The notes beneath the pieces are model-generated. The model searched no databases and was not told the DNA's origin. It saw only the letters and a list, made by a program, of their open reading frames with translations. Shown piece after piece: positions 53,820 through 64,000 of a stretch of 64,000 bases of DNA. The DNA is taken from assembly GCF_030269925.1 (NCBI RefSeq), contig NC_085112.1, positions 12,835,501-12,899,500 of the forward strand, read 5' to 3'. The number at the start of each line of letters is the position of its first letter. The first letter of the stretch is position 1. The DNA is from Bombyx mori (Eukaryota > Arthropoda > Insecta > Lepidoptera > Bombycidae). The translations under genes and the position numbers were made by a program.

Positions 53820-54398
53820 CTCTGCTTTTTCGTCATCATCAAACGCCGCGAGTCGGCCTGAGGGGCCTACGAGGGGGGGCATAGTTACTACCGTATCCGA
53901 TTTGAGAGTACGAGCTAAGCGGTAGTAAGACCTTTGAGAGGGCGCGAGTCCTTCTAAGAAATCAGACCATCTGGCATCTCGGACTTCGGCGATGCGAGAC
54001 TTTACGTCGCGTTGTAGGGCACGCATTCGAGTACGATTTTCCGCGGTAGGATACCTATCGTAGGCGCGGATCGAGGCCTTCTTAGCTCTAAGGAGTTCCC
54101 TAATATCGTCGGGCAATTTGAAGCGGTGAAGGAAGTCCTCCGCCAAAACTTGCTTCGATGACCTATCTAATGTCGAGGTGATGTGTGACGTTACGATGTC
54201 TATGGCTTCAGCGGTATCCTGAGGAGACGGGGTAGAGTCCGGGCTAAACGGGAGCGATAGTGGATCAGATTCAGCCAGGCTAATGCCCAGCGTGTGCTAA
54301 TCCACCACAGTCCTCGTGACGGGAACGGAATCGGGAGCGCGACCGAGCTTCATAATGACGGGTTGTCTGGTTCTGTGCAGGAATTGGTCGGTTGGTAC
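53820..54398 (-). pseudogene. jockey-type LINE fragment: end of endonuclease to start of RT
   Basis: The minus strand reads VPTDQFLHRTRQPVIMKLGR, a stop in place of a probable Trp, then FLHRFKLPDDIRELLRAKKA, IRAYDRYPTAENRTRMRALQ and KAELLADTLQ. About 60% like the N-terminus of the ORF at 57028-59202. It ends abruptly at the gypsy junction. Confidence 0.8.
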
Positions 54399-54402
54399 GT
54401 AC

Positions 54403-54550
54403 TAACTATATACTGAGGTCTTAAAACATATCTCAAGGTGGGTGGCGCATTTACGTTGTAGGTGTCTATGGGCTTCAGTAACCACTTAACACCAGGTGGC
54501 CTGTGAGCTCGTCCACCCATCTAAGCAATAAAAAAATAAAAAAAAAAAAA
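54403..54550 (+). mobile_element. Bm1-like SINE, 3' third
   Basis: aactatatactgaggtctta to taagcaataaaaaaataaaa. Confidence 0.85.
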
Positions 54551-55580
54551 CCCACATAATCCTAGAATACGCTATACCACTAAATAATATGTAGATGGCA
54601 ATTTTATTTATATAAACTTTACACAAGGTAATTTTTTTGAAAAGAAATTTAAGTAAATTTACTACTTACTGTGTGCCTATCTAAAGAAATCTTGATAAAA
54701 CTCATGAATGAATCAAACAAATATAAAACGTAATACCAATATTGTATTCATCATTTAATAATGCAATAAATATAAGAATGAACAGAGCAAATAACTTCTT
54801 ATCTAATTTCGTTCGCGACGGGACACCGTATTCAATTACTTGCATTATATGGGAGCCGTTCAAAGAATGAAAAAAACGTGTAGAAAGAACAAAATACTTA
54901 CCCTGGAAACACATTCTTGATTTGGAAGCGTAAACTTGTTATAATTGAAATACGATAACAGTACTCTTCCCTGTGAGATATAATATACCTATCAATAATA
55001 ATCTAGTTAGAAAAGTTGAAAACCTTGACATATTTGGCGATTCCCTTCCAATATTTAAGAACAAAATTATAAAAAGTTGTTGTTGAACCTCAGCCTCAGC
55101 CTTGGTCTGAGTACTCGGGTATTACTGCCCTTGTTGTCTTTCTTTTGTTTTTAATTTTTTTTTATTATTATTAATAGTATTGTTAAATCTCTATTAATAT
55201 ATTAATGTAATGCATGCTGTGATTGCCTATAATTAGAGTAGCAGTTATCAATTGCTCTATACATGTCAATGTTATTTTATGTCTTACTGTAAACCCTGTC
55301 GGTAATCCTTAAATAAATAAATAAATAAACCAGTAAAACTTGGGGTTTTGATTTCTGGATTTATGTTACGTGCAACATTAGTAAAATTCAACTTAGACAA
55401 CGCCAAGTTTGGGCAGTGATGCGTCCAGTATTTATTTTGATATCAGCTATTTTAGTATGCAGCAAAAGTAGTCAAATATTTCAGTTTACAAGTTAAGGCT
55501 TTAAAGTACATACATGATACTTTATTGCACTCGGAGAGTACCTTTGGACGGAGACAGCTTAGTGGTAACAAGAATGACAG
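54551..55580. other. no gene seen
   Basis: AT-rich intergenic DNA with an (aata)n run at about 55311-55330. Confidence 0.4.
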
Positions 55581-55956
55581 TGTTACGCCGGTAAAAGTAA
55601 CGCCATCTATCGCCGAATAGTCGCCGAATATCGAAGGATCTAGTAGCATCTAGAACGCTCGAGAAGTACAACGCCATCTATTGTCAGATAGCGGAAGCAC
55701 ACAACACTCGACTTGTGTGGAATATACTCGACGAATCAAGGGATTTCGTCTCGACTATAAAGGCGTTACAGAGATGGCACGCAGTCAATTAGTAATCGGA
55801 ATTACTCGAAGCGAAACAGCGAACGGATCACCTAAAGCGAAGCGGAAGAAACGAATTGAGAATTTTAAAGTATTTGTGAAGTGTTTTAAGTGTTCAATAC
55901 AGTTTTTAGTTGTATTTTGGTGAAATTTTGTTTATCCCGAACCCCAGCGCGTAACA
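55581..55956 (+). repeat. solo LTR, copy 3, full length
   Basis: 376 bp, TGTTACGCCGG … CCAGCGCGTAACA. Promoter-like gactataaaggcgtt at about 55754. Flanks ACAG and ATAG, a near-match 4-bp duplication. No internal region nearby. Confidence 0.85.
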
Positions 55957-56211
55957 ATAGTTTTTACACAGCTTTGCTAGAGGCCTTTCTTCTCCACTAC
56001 TAAATGTTGGTCGCTAGCATCCAATTCCTACCACCCACATCAGGTTCTTTGTAAATCATGCGGATAGTGATTCACATTACGTTTGCAACTATGTGGTCGT
56101 TATTGGCGAAAACATTTGGCAAATCGGCTATCGTTGCTACAGAATTCACGTACGGCCCATTGCCACTTCGTACTCATCTATAAGTCTATATCGGTCCCCT
56201 AGTACTGATTA

Positions 56212-56450
56212 CTGGTGGTAGGACCTCTTGTGAGTCCGAACTGGTAGGTACCACCTCATTGGCTATTTCTGCCGTGAAGCAGTAATGTGTTTCGATTTGA
56301 AAGGTGGGGCAGCCGTTGTAACCATACTGAGACCTTAGAACTGATATCTCAAGGTGGGTGGTGGATTTACGTTGTAGATGTCTATCGGCAGTAACCACTT
56401 GAGACCAGGTGGGCTGTGAGCTCGTCCACCCATCTAAGCAATAAAAAATA
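56212..56450 (+). mobile_element. Bm1-like SINE, head-truncated
   Basis: ctggtggtaggacctcttgt to taagcaataaaaaataaaa. Confidence 0.9.
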
Positions 56451-56807
56451 AAAATAGTTCTTCATAAATTCTTCACCACATTCGATGGTGTTAAAACAAG
56501 TGTTAAGTCCGAACCCTTACACATAAAGTACAACATAAAGTCCTAACTCTTATTCTAAAGATTCCTCGAGGTAAAACATTGAATATTACTTAGCAATTTT
56601 GATAATTTCCTAAAATTCAACATAGAATAATTGCGCATCTAAGCTACGCATCATCTTTGATCATATCATTACTTGTAAAAACGGCATGACACCGCAATGA
56701 CCCCATGACCTTTCAATTTGTGACCTCACAGGAATGGCGAGCAAACGATATACTAGAGTGAAAGAACAATTCCAATTTTATTTCAAGCAGTTTAAGAGCA
56801 GTGAAAT

Positions 56808-59216
56808 ATGTTTTTTTTTTTTTTTTTTTTCCTACCTAAGCTGAGAGCCTTGAGAGGCTATGTCAGCGTAACCCTAACTTTTGTAGGTGAGCTCACGGGG
56901 CTCAAACCTGACGTCGTTGCTAACACGAACCCTAGCAAGAGTCGTGCTTCGCAGAATCTACCACCGGATCGGAAACGCGACCCACTGAGAAGATCCGGCG
57001 AGAAACTCAGTGGGCTGTGTCTGAGAGTTAATTTACTCGTCGAGCCCTTCGTCGCAAGCGACGGGTTCGACGAGAACGGTGACCGGTGCTTGAAGTACCT
57101 AAAAGCACCGTTAGTGGATCAGGAGGATCCGAGATGACGTGTTTAGGGCGACGTCGACTGCTTTCCATTCTGTCCGCAGGATCGGGAATGTAGTTACCGG
57201 CGGCCACGATGAGAGGGTTCTCGTGTCGTGCCGCTTTATCGAAGTGGCGCATGGACGCCGACTGAAGATACTTACTGATGGACTCTAAGTCCAGGTCGTC
57301 ATGGAGGTCGACGTTCCTGACGAACCACGGGGCTCCGACGGCTATCCTGCAAAAACGGGATTGAATAATTTGAAAGGATTTTAAGTGTATGCGGGCCGCG
57401 TGAGCGAACACTACACTTGCATAGGTCATGACGGGGCGTATGCAAGTTTTGTAGAGTGTCACCTTATTTCTAAGGGACATTTTACTTCGCCTACATATCA
57501 TCGGGTAGAGACGTCCTAGAATGAAGGCGGCACGGTCGCGTACCGTCTTGATGTGGGGGCGGAATGTCATCCTACTGTCGAGGGTGACGCCTAAATATTT
57601 GACCTTCGGGGCCCACGGTATGGGCTGGTCGAACATCGTGATTGGGCGAACGGCGGGGGCGGGGTTATTGACGCGCCTAGTCGGGAGGGGGATGCTCAGC
57701 GTGGTGTTCGGAGGGCGACCCCTTTTGAAGAGCACCGCTGTGCTTTTCGTGGGGTTGATGTCGATGCGCCACTTCCGGAACCACTGTCCCATGGTGGTAG
57801 CCGCGGTCTGAAGTCGTCGATGAAGCAACGCCTTCTTCCTACACGAGTAGTAGATGGCGGTGTCATCGGCGAAGAGCGCCAGATGGGTCTCCGGAGACCG
57901 GGGTATATCATTGATATACAAACTGAATAGTAACGGGGAGAGGGCGGAGCCTTGCGGGACTCCGGCTGTGACGTGACGGGGCCGGGAACGCGTTCCCTCG
58001 ACTCGATATCGGAACGAACGGTTCGACAAGTAGTCTCGTATGATGAGCACGAGTCTGTCTGGCACTCCCATGTTATACAGTTTGTATATCAAACCGTTGT
58101 GCCAGACTTTGTCGAACGCCTTCGCTATATCGAAGAAGAGGGCTCCTGTCGGAATGGGTTTCCGCCTGTTCAGCCCTAGTAAGATGTGCTCCGTGAGGCG
58201 GTGCACTTGATGGACGCACGAGTGTCTGGCGCGGAATCCAAACTGCTCGTCTATAAGAATTTTATTCGCGGATACGAAATCCCAGAGGCGTTTACGAAGG
58301 AGCCGTTCGTATAATTTGCCTATCGCCGGGAGGAGACTGATGGGGCGGTAACTCGCGGTTTCGTTATTCGGTTTGCCCGGCTTGTGTATGCCGATAACGT
58401 CCGCTTCTTTCCACGCCGCGGGAAAGATGCAGTTCGTCATAGCAGCATTTAATATCGTGGCCAACATCGTTATCAGTTGGGCTGGTAACAGTTTTAGCGC
58501 GCGGTTGCGGATGCCGTCGGAGCCGGGAGCTTTCCGTGGTTGTAGGCTATCGATCGCCTCCTTAACCTCGGAAGTGGTAATGGGGGGTAACGCGTCCGAG
58601 GGCGGCAGGGAAGCTCTGCGCTCGACCTCCCTGTCGACGAACTCGGTGTGTTCGGGGTCCGCGTGTTGAGTGCTGGTGGTGCACTGTTCTTGCAGTGCAT
58701 CGGCCAGCAACTCTGCCTTGTCATCGTCATCGTAAGCCGGTGGTTGGCCTGAGGGGCGTACGAGAGGCGGCATAGTGACGATAGTTTCGGACTTGAGGGT
58801 CCTAGCTAGTCGCCAGTATGCTTGGTGAGTGGGCGCGAGTTCTTTTAAATAACTATCCCAGTTTTCGTTTCGGGCGTCGCTCAAGCGGGATTTGACCTCC
58901 CGCTGTAAGCGACGCATCCGAGTCCGGTTTGAATCCGTGGGATATCGATCGTAGGCCCGGATTGCCGCGTTCCTAACTCTTACGAGGTCCCTAAGATCGG
59001 GGGAAAGTCTGATGCGGTGGAAGCTATCCTCCACATCGACTTGCTTTGAAGATCTTGTGATCGCCGTCGAGACGTGATCAGTGAAGATGTTTATGGATTC
59101 GACGGTGTCCTCGGGGGATGGAGTTGAATCCGGGCCGCAAGGGAGGATTGGTGGAGCGGTGTGGAATTTAATGGTTCTTTTTATAGGCAAGATTTGTGCC
59201 ATTGATTTGAAAATAA
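56808..59216 (-). mobile_element. jockey-type LINE, 5'-truncated
   Basis: Minus-strand element: pol ORF (59202-57028), 3' UTR (57027 to about 56832), poly(A) tail seen as T-run 56808-56831. The upstream edge near 59216 lies inside what should be the endonuclease/RT linker; gag and endonuclease are missing. Confidence 0.88.
57028..59202 (-). CDS. jockey-clade LINE reverse transcriptase, N-terminally truncated
   Basis: 724 codons without a stop. RT motifs in order: RKAPGSDGI (about 225), SYRPISLLPAIGKLYERLL (about 290), FGFRARHSCVHQVHRL, motif A FFDIAKAFDKVWHNGLIYKL (about 355), motif B GVPQGSALSPLLFSLYINDI (about 410), catalytic motif C ALFADDTAIYY (about 440), then KYLGVTLDSRMTF. A basic C-terminus RRTRRLRRRARRVN closes it. 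The RT copies LINE RNA at a nicked target. The usual N-terminal APE endonuclease is absent, so the copy cannot move on its own. The chosen ATG is simply the first in the open frame and is unlikely to be the original start. The conserved catalytic residues and open frame indicate a young insertion. Confidence 0.9.
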   Translation of the reverse strand: MAQILPIKRTIKFHTAPPILPCGPDSTPSPEDTVESINIFTDHVSTAITRSSKQVDVEDSFHRIRLSPDLRDLVRVRNAAIRAYDRYPTDSNRTRMRRLQREVKSRLSDARNENWDSYLKELAPTHQAYWRLARTLKSETIVTMPPLVRPSGQPPAYDDDDKAELLADALQEQCTTSTQHADPEHTEFVDREVERRASLPPSDALPPITTSEVKEAIDSLQPRKAPGSDGIRNRALKLLPAQLITMLATILNAAMTNCIFPAAWKEADVIGIHKPGKPNNETASYRPISLLPAIGKLYERLLRKRLWDFVSANKILIDEQFGFRARHSCVHQVHRLTEHILLGLNRRKPIPTGALFFDIAKAFDKVWHNGLIYKLYNMGVPDRLVLIIRDYLSNRSFRYRVEGTRSRPRHVTAGVPQGSALSPLLFSLYINDIPRSPETHLALFADDTAIYYSCRKKALLHRRLQTAATTMGQWFRKWRIDINPTKSTAVLFKRGRPPNTTLSIPLPTRRVNNPAPAVRPITMFDQPIPWAPKVKYLGVTLDSRMTFRPHIKTVRDRAAFILGRLYPMICRRSKMSLRNKVTLYKTCIRPVMTYASVVFAHAARIHLKSFQIIQSRFCRIAVGAPWFVRNVDLHDDLDLESISKYLQSASMRHFDKAARHENPLIVAAGNYIPDPADRMESSRRRPKHVISDPPDPLTVLLGTSSTGHRSRRTRRLRRRARRVN

Positions 59217-59416
59217 AATTTTAGCACTAATTTTGAATTATATTGGGTCCAAATTTCGAGTCGGTGATTATGGCAGTACAGTGTCGTCCTAGAATAACAT
59301 CTCCGCATCTCATTCCTTGGGTGTCATGAAAGGCGACAAGGGAATCACCGAAGAATGAGCAGTGTCCTTTGAGTATCACAACATCATACCTACTTCAAAC
59401 GCCAACTGACCTTTAC

Positions 59417-59457
59417 TGATGGGGTTGCGTGAGTCTACACGAGTAAGTACCACCATC
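59417..59457 (+). mobile_element. Bm1-like SINE scrap
   Basis: ctgatggggttgcgtgagtct … taagtaccaccatca; a short diverged piece of the SINE body. Confidence 0.4.
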
Positions 59458-59470
59458 ACAAGTAATAACT

Positions 59471-59913
59471 TTTATTTTATTTTATTGCTTATATGGGTGG
59501 ACGAGCTCACAGCCCTCCTGGTGTTAAGTGGTTACTGGAGTCATAGACATTTACAACATAAATGCCGCCACCAACCTTGAGATATGAGTTCTAAGGTCTC
59601 AGTATAGTTACAATGACTGCCCCACCCTTCAAACCGAAATGCATTACTGCTTCACGGCCGAAATAGGCAGGGTGGTAGTACCCACCCGCGTCGACTCACC
59701 AGAGATCCTACCACCAGTAATTACGCAAATTATAATTTTGGTGGTTTCATTTTTATTACACGATGCTATTCCTTCACCGTGGAAATCAATCGTGAACATT
59801 TGTTGAGTACGTATTTCATTAGAAAAATTGGTACCCGCCTGAGATTCGAACACCGGTGCATCGCTCAACACGAATGCACTGGATGTCTCATACGTTAGGC
59901 CACGACGACTTCA
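59471..59913 (-). mobile_element. Bm1-like SINE, full length
   Basis: Minus strand: tail at 59471 (…attgcttatatgggtggacg), tRNA-like head ending ggccacgacgacttc at 59913; B-box complement gagattcgaacaccgg. Confidence 0.9.
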
Positions 59914-60280
59914 ATACCTCCATACTGCCTATTTCTGAATTCACGTTGCACGAATGCTTATAGACTTCGGTACAACTAGCAGTAACTATCAGCATAATCA
60001 TTTAATTTTCATTACCATAAATTCCATTCAATATGCCCAATATTATGTAGTTTAAATCCCAAACTAAACAACTAACTCGTAACAACAACTTCCCTTTGCA
60101 TTAATTAATTTTATTAATAAGTTCTGGTCGTTACCAACTTACGATTAGTTCCGGTTTGTCAGTTTGCAATTAGTTTGCTTAGGATTATTTACGATATATG
60201 TTTATAATGTATTTTATTTATTGTCTATAGGACTAACTAGTAAGAGCCATCTTGCCTGTTTATACTGTGAAGCGTAATAA
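59914..60280. other. no gene seen
   Basis: AT-rich intergenic DNA. Confidence 0.4.
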
Positions 60281-60446
60281 GTTTTTTTTTGTCTTTATTG
60301 CGCTTATGGGCAGACGAGCATACGGCCCACTTGTTATTGAGCGGTTACCGCCGCCCGTGGACTTCAGCAATGCAGAGTCAAGCCACTGCCTACCGTTAAG
60401 TACTCTCCACAAGCCTCGTTTGAAGAAGGATATGTCATACAATGAG
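60281..60446 (-). mobile_element. LINE 3' end, family L
   Basis: Minus strand reads MSYPSSNEACGE-like shadows, but the aligned frame gives YDISFFKRGLWRVLNGRQWL, the same pol C-terminus as 45874-46116, then the tail to the T-run at 60281. Confidence 0.75.
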
Positions 60447-60673
60447 TTCCTGATTGAAGAGTGGGAGAAGTGTTATACTATACACTTAAGGCTTAGACCT
60501 CATGACTCAAGGTAGTGGCATTAACATAGAAGATAGAAGATAAGCTCGTTCTGCGATCCTATTTCTGTAGAACAGGCATGCGTTCCAATGGGACAGCCGC
60601 TGTGCAATGGAGTTGAAACTTCATATTATGATATCGATAGACTCTAATAACCACTGAAGAAGTTATATCATTA

Positions 60674-61114
60674 TTTATATATTAATACGTGAAGCAAAAA
60701 CTTTGTATCCCTTTTTACGAAAATTTTCTGGACGGAGGAGTCTGAAATTTCCCACACTTATAGAGAATATAGAGAAGGAGTGAAGAATGCAATTTTTTTT
60801 TTAAATTATGCATTAAAAATACATTAAATCAATAAAAAAAACATTACACACACTATCACGTATTTGACACACACACATAATTATATACTCTTTGTTTACT
60901 GTCAAACTTTTCTTATTGCTTATAGTAAGTATGTGGTCAAATTGAGAATAGATTATTATTGTTTATCTTTCATATAATTTATCTAAAGTGTAGTCTTGGC
61001 GAAATCTGTGGTTATAGAAATATAATAGTCTTTGATAATAGAATCATAAGAGTGTACAAACTTATAATTTTTTAATTAACTATAGTCGAATTTCGACTTC
61101 AAGGGAATCACTAG
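60674..61114 (+). mobile_element. non-autonomous Helitron, family A
   Basis: Starts TTTATATATTAATACGTGAA (5' TC mutated to TT), ends gggaatcaCTAG with T next. Confidence 0.7.
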
Positions 61115-61660
61115 TCTGTCATAAAAAGGGTAAAAACAAAAAGAAAAAATAAGAGAAATTGTCGCTACAAGAATATATTTTGTAAAGATTTTTGTTTTTT
61201 AACTTATTTTTGAAGGCACGAAACTGTAACACGGATATTAGGCTTAGCGCCGTATAAAACACATTTCGTACGATTACCCAAATCTACGGTAAGAACAGTT
61301 TTTGAGTAGAAGGGCGCACGTCGAAAGTGCTAATACAAATAAATTTTGCGTAACGATGTAATGCAGGAAACATGTAAAAGGGGACGAAATGCGGATGTAT
61401 ATTTTTATATACTGTGGAGTGTGGAGGTACGTGGACCGGATGGAAAATTCCTACTAAAATGAGGAAGAGATCTTCAAACTTTTTGCTAATAAAAAATTTG
61501 ATGTATTCAATATTTTGATTTATGATCATGGTACATTTAAGTAGCTTATTTGTAATATTATAATTAGTTTATTTTTAAATAAAATTGAGGATCACTGTCA
61601 CGCCGAAGAGCAGAGAGAAGAAGTAAATTTATTTTCGAAAAAAAAAAACGAATATTAATA
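61115..61660. other. no gene seen
   Basis: AT-rich intergenic DNA. Confidence 0.4.
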
Positions 61661-62142
61661 GTACATTGTGCACCAAGGGTGAAAAGTTTGCAATTTTACA
61701 CGCGGGAGGAAATGTTCAACTTTTCTCCCGCAGTGCACATTCTATTTTTTTTCCTACCAGGCCGAAAGTTCGTGGAGTACCGAGCCGTGGTCCAGAGGCG
61801 AAGCCCCGGTGGGGTCCAGGGGTGAAGCCCCGGTGGGGTCCAGGGAGGAAGCCCTGGCCGGGGGTAGAGGGGCGGAGCCCCCCCGAACTCATAAAAAAAA
61901 CAATTTAACTGTTTTTTAATTTTTAAATAAACTACTACTAATTGAATAAGAACTGTCTGACAAAAATGGCGAAGAATGTTAGGTGCGTGAGAGCAGACGT
62001 AGACACTAACGCGCATGCGCACTTGTACCCAGGGAGAAAAAGTTACACTTTCTTCCCTGTACAGCGGGAAGAAAATTACACTTTCTTCCCTGTACAACGG
62101 GACGAAAACCTAACTTTCGATGTAGGTAGGAGAAAAAAATAA
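61661..62142. repeat. GC-rich hairpin tandem within an unassigned element
   Basis: Three units of about 22 bp (gaagccccggtggggtccag) at 61799-61855, followed by ggggcggagccccccc. Upstream, cgggaggaaatgttcaactt and cttttctcccgcagtgcac form inverted arms. Downstream, ttacactttcttccctgtac occurs twice about 37 bp apart (62043, 62076). The composition contrasts sharply with the surroundings. Confidence 0.7.
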
Positions 62143-62960
62143 TTAAAGTTCGCATCAAAGGTCGTAAAAAAAAAGTTTGTCCTTCGTAGTAAACTGTCAA
62201 TATGCATTTCTTAAAAAATTGTCATAATCGTATCGTTATCATTGCTATAGCGTTAATTGTTGTTGCCTAATATGAAAATATTGCCTGTCGACGCTGAAGA
62301 AAATAAATGTTGGCAATTTTGTTGCTCGCTTGTAGAATTTATGCGACGTCCTAAATATAAATCACTTCATGCTTTATCAAACAGAATCTTGTAAATGCTT
62401 AGTTGAGTTTTGGGTTGGACGCGATGAGTAATGCATGTCAACATATTTTGGTTACCCACTATAGCATGTGAACTTTTTTTTATGTTATATTATGATGACG
62501 CACTGTATCTTTGACCCGTCCCTAAGTGAATAATTATTGCCTTATTAGATAACATAGGCTATTTACACTATTGCTTAAAGGGTTCTTACCACGAATTTCG
62601 CAAATAACCAAATATCGGAACTCATTTCGGTACATAGTGTGTGTAGTGTATGTATATAGCCGCAAAAGCTTAAAACGATAGATTATTTGGTGTACATGGA
62701 AGTTATTATTTGTTAGTTTTTTTGAGATTTAGGAAAATAAAAGTAGGTAGATCCCAAGTCAAGACTTGAATGTGAACAGAATAAACAAGAAATAGGTCAG
62801 AACCATTTTTTAATTGCACAGGTGAACGAGATGTTTTGACGTGAATGCGGCCCCTTACCTTGAGACATTGATTTGCTTTTATATTATTTGAGGTTAAGTC
62901 TCAATAGTATCAAAGTAGTAGTATCTCAAAAAATAATAATAATAATAAAAAAAAAAATAA
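62143..62960. other. no gene seen
   Basis: AT-rich intergenic DNA ending in an A/T-rich run (aataataat then poly(A)). Confidence 0.4.
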
Positions 62961-62970
62961 AAAAAAACCT

Positions 62971-63170
62971 CGCGTCATAACTAGGCATTGATTCACTTGA
63001 ATCCGATACCTTGCGTCTGAACTAGGCATTGATTCACTTGAATCCGATGCTTTGCGTCAGATCTAAGCATTGATTCACTTTAATCCCATACATTGAGTCT
63101 AAGCTACGCATTGATTCACTTTAATCCGATGTTTTGCGTCAGATATAGAGTTTGATCCACTATAATCGTG
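62971..63170. repeat. minisatellite, unit about 41 bp, five units
   Basis: Units resemble gcgtc.gaactaggcattga followed by ttcacttgaatccgat.c.tt; the first two are nearly identical, later ones progressively diverged. Confidence 0.88.
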
Positions 63171-63720
63171 TTCTTTTCTAAAGTGTAATGACTGTAGCTA
63201 TTATGTATTAATGACGGAATTTAATGCCATCATCACATAATCTAACCGCCATTTTTATGTTATCGATCCGGAAAAATGTAATTAACATTTTATAACATTA
63301 ACATTTTCAACAACAATCACAATGCATAGTTTCTGTTTGAACTTTGTATATTACTGTTTAATCTACGGTTAGCTTATCATTTTCATTTGCTTCAAACGAT
63401 GTCAGTTGTATTTTGTATTCTGCAGAATCTTGTAAAACTTTCGCAGATTTCTTGTCGTGAATAAGATCCGTCCTGCTTCCTGTTTACGTAATACTCGTCG
63501 TAGCAACGACAATCTCCAGTTTTTTTCAATTAAAATTTCTGTTCTACATTCAAATTGATGGCAACATTATCTTACATAAAATTGTGGTAATTGTTTAAAA
63601 ATTATTGTTTCAGCAATAAATATTACTGCCGCTTTTTTTTATATTATAATAGAAACAAAAGATTAAACGAGAAAATGTAAGGTTGCTTTGTAACCAAAAC
63701 TCTTTTTAGTACCATAGATG
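63171..63720. other. no gene seen
   Basis: AT-rich intergenic DNA. Confidence 0.4.
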
Positions 63721-63829
63721 GGGGAAGTGCTCATTGTGTGCCCGCCTGCTCATGGTACTTAGCTGCTACCAGGGCCTAATGATATCACAACGTGAATGCT
63801 TAGATAACGAGTTAATCAGGCCTCATTTT

Positions 63830-63950
63830 AAAATACGTGGATGCTTGGCAATGTATGTAGACAGGACGATGACGATAACCACTCACCATCAGGTGGGCCG
63901 TATGCTGCTCGTCTGCCTACAAAGGCAATAAAAAAAAAAAAAAAATAATA
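63830..63950 (+). mobile_element. LINE tail, family L
   Basis: gacgatgacgataaccactc … accatcaggtgggccgtatg … gtctgcctacaaaggcaataa then A-run and (aat)n. Confidence 0.75.
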
Positions 63951-64000
63951 ATAATAATAATAATAAAATAAAAAAGTATCTATCTCTGCGAAATCACAAT

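Noticed and set aside
61696..62097. 133-codon minus-strand ORF with proline-rich repeats (PPGLHPWTPPGLRLW)
   Set aside because: The repeats follow from a GC-rich DNA tandem read in one frame; no domain or codon signal supports a protein.
62971..63170. CRISPR-like array
   Set aside because: Repeat units abut without unique spacers and diverge gradually; it is a minisatellite in a eukaryote.

Overview
The window is AT-rich, intron-rich eukaryotic DNA from a moth, most probably a silkworm (Bombyx). The main evidence is more than twenty copies of a tRNA-derived SINE of about 440 bp that matches what I know of the silkworm SINE Bm1. Lepidopteran-type Helitrons (5' TC, 3' CTAG, A/T flanks), BEL/Pao and gypsy LTR elements and jockey-type LINEs support the same placement. 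Family names rest on recognition only; no database was searched.

Only one host gene can be supported. It runs on the + strand from 23333 to 47927 and is read here as 27 coding exons. All exons have GT-AG junctions and compatible phases, giving a predicted 1364-residue protein. Exon by exon it follows the leucine-rich-repeat protein chaoptin (chp), the GPI-anchored adhesion protein of insect photoreceptor membranes: signal peptide, cysteine-rich LRR N-cap, a long LRR array, cysteine-rich LRR C-cap and a hydrophobic C-terminal tail. Two parts of the gene stand out. Three consecutive microexons (36134-36172, 36644-36682, 36799-36837) are each exactly 39 nt and phase 1-1. A 129-nt exon (40959-41087, phase 0-0) encodes a tyrosine-rich charged segment that would interrupt an otherwise continuous LRR. 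Both would allow frame-neutral alternative splicing.

Layout. 1-2410: an exact 1001-bp tandem duplication holding a gypsy integrase tail, a Bm1 SINE and an R1-type LINE C-terminus nested in that SINE. 2411-6441: old repeats and SINE/LINE tails. 6442-8700: a complete but internally deleted BEL/Pao element with two LTRs, a tRNA-Tyr primer-binding site and a 5-bp target duplication. 8701-23332: intergenic DNA with a TA-flanked DNA transposon, Helitrons, a solo LTR, SINEs, a LINE tail with a 15-bp target duplication, foldback elements and one perfect 21-bp hairpin. 23333-47927: chp, its introns full of SINEs, Helitrons and LINE tails. 47928-54600: gene-free DNA with a Helitron, a second solo LTR, and a gypsy/jockey mosaic. 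54600-64000: a third solo LTR, a jockey LINE with an uninterrupted 724-codon reverse-transcriptase ORF (minus strand), more SINEs, a Helitron, a GC-rich hairpin repeat and a 41-bp minisatellite.

There are no rRNA genes, free-standing tRNA genes, CRISPR arrays or bacterial-style operons. The tRNA-like sequences seen are SINE heads.
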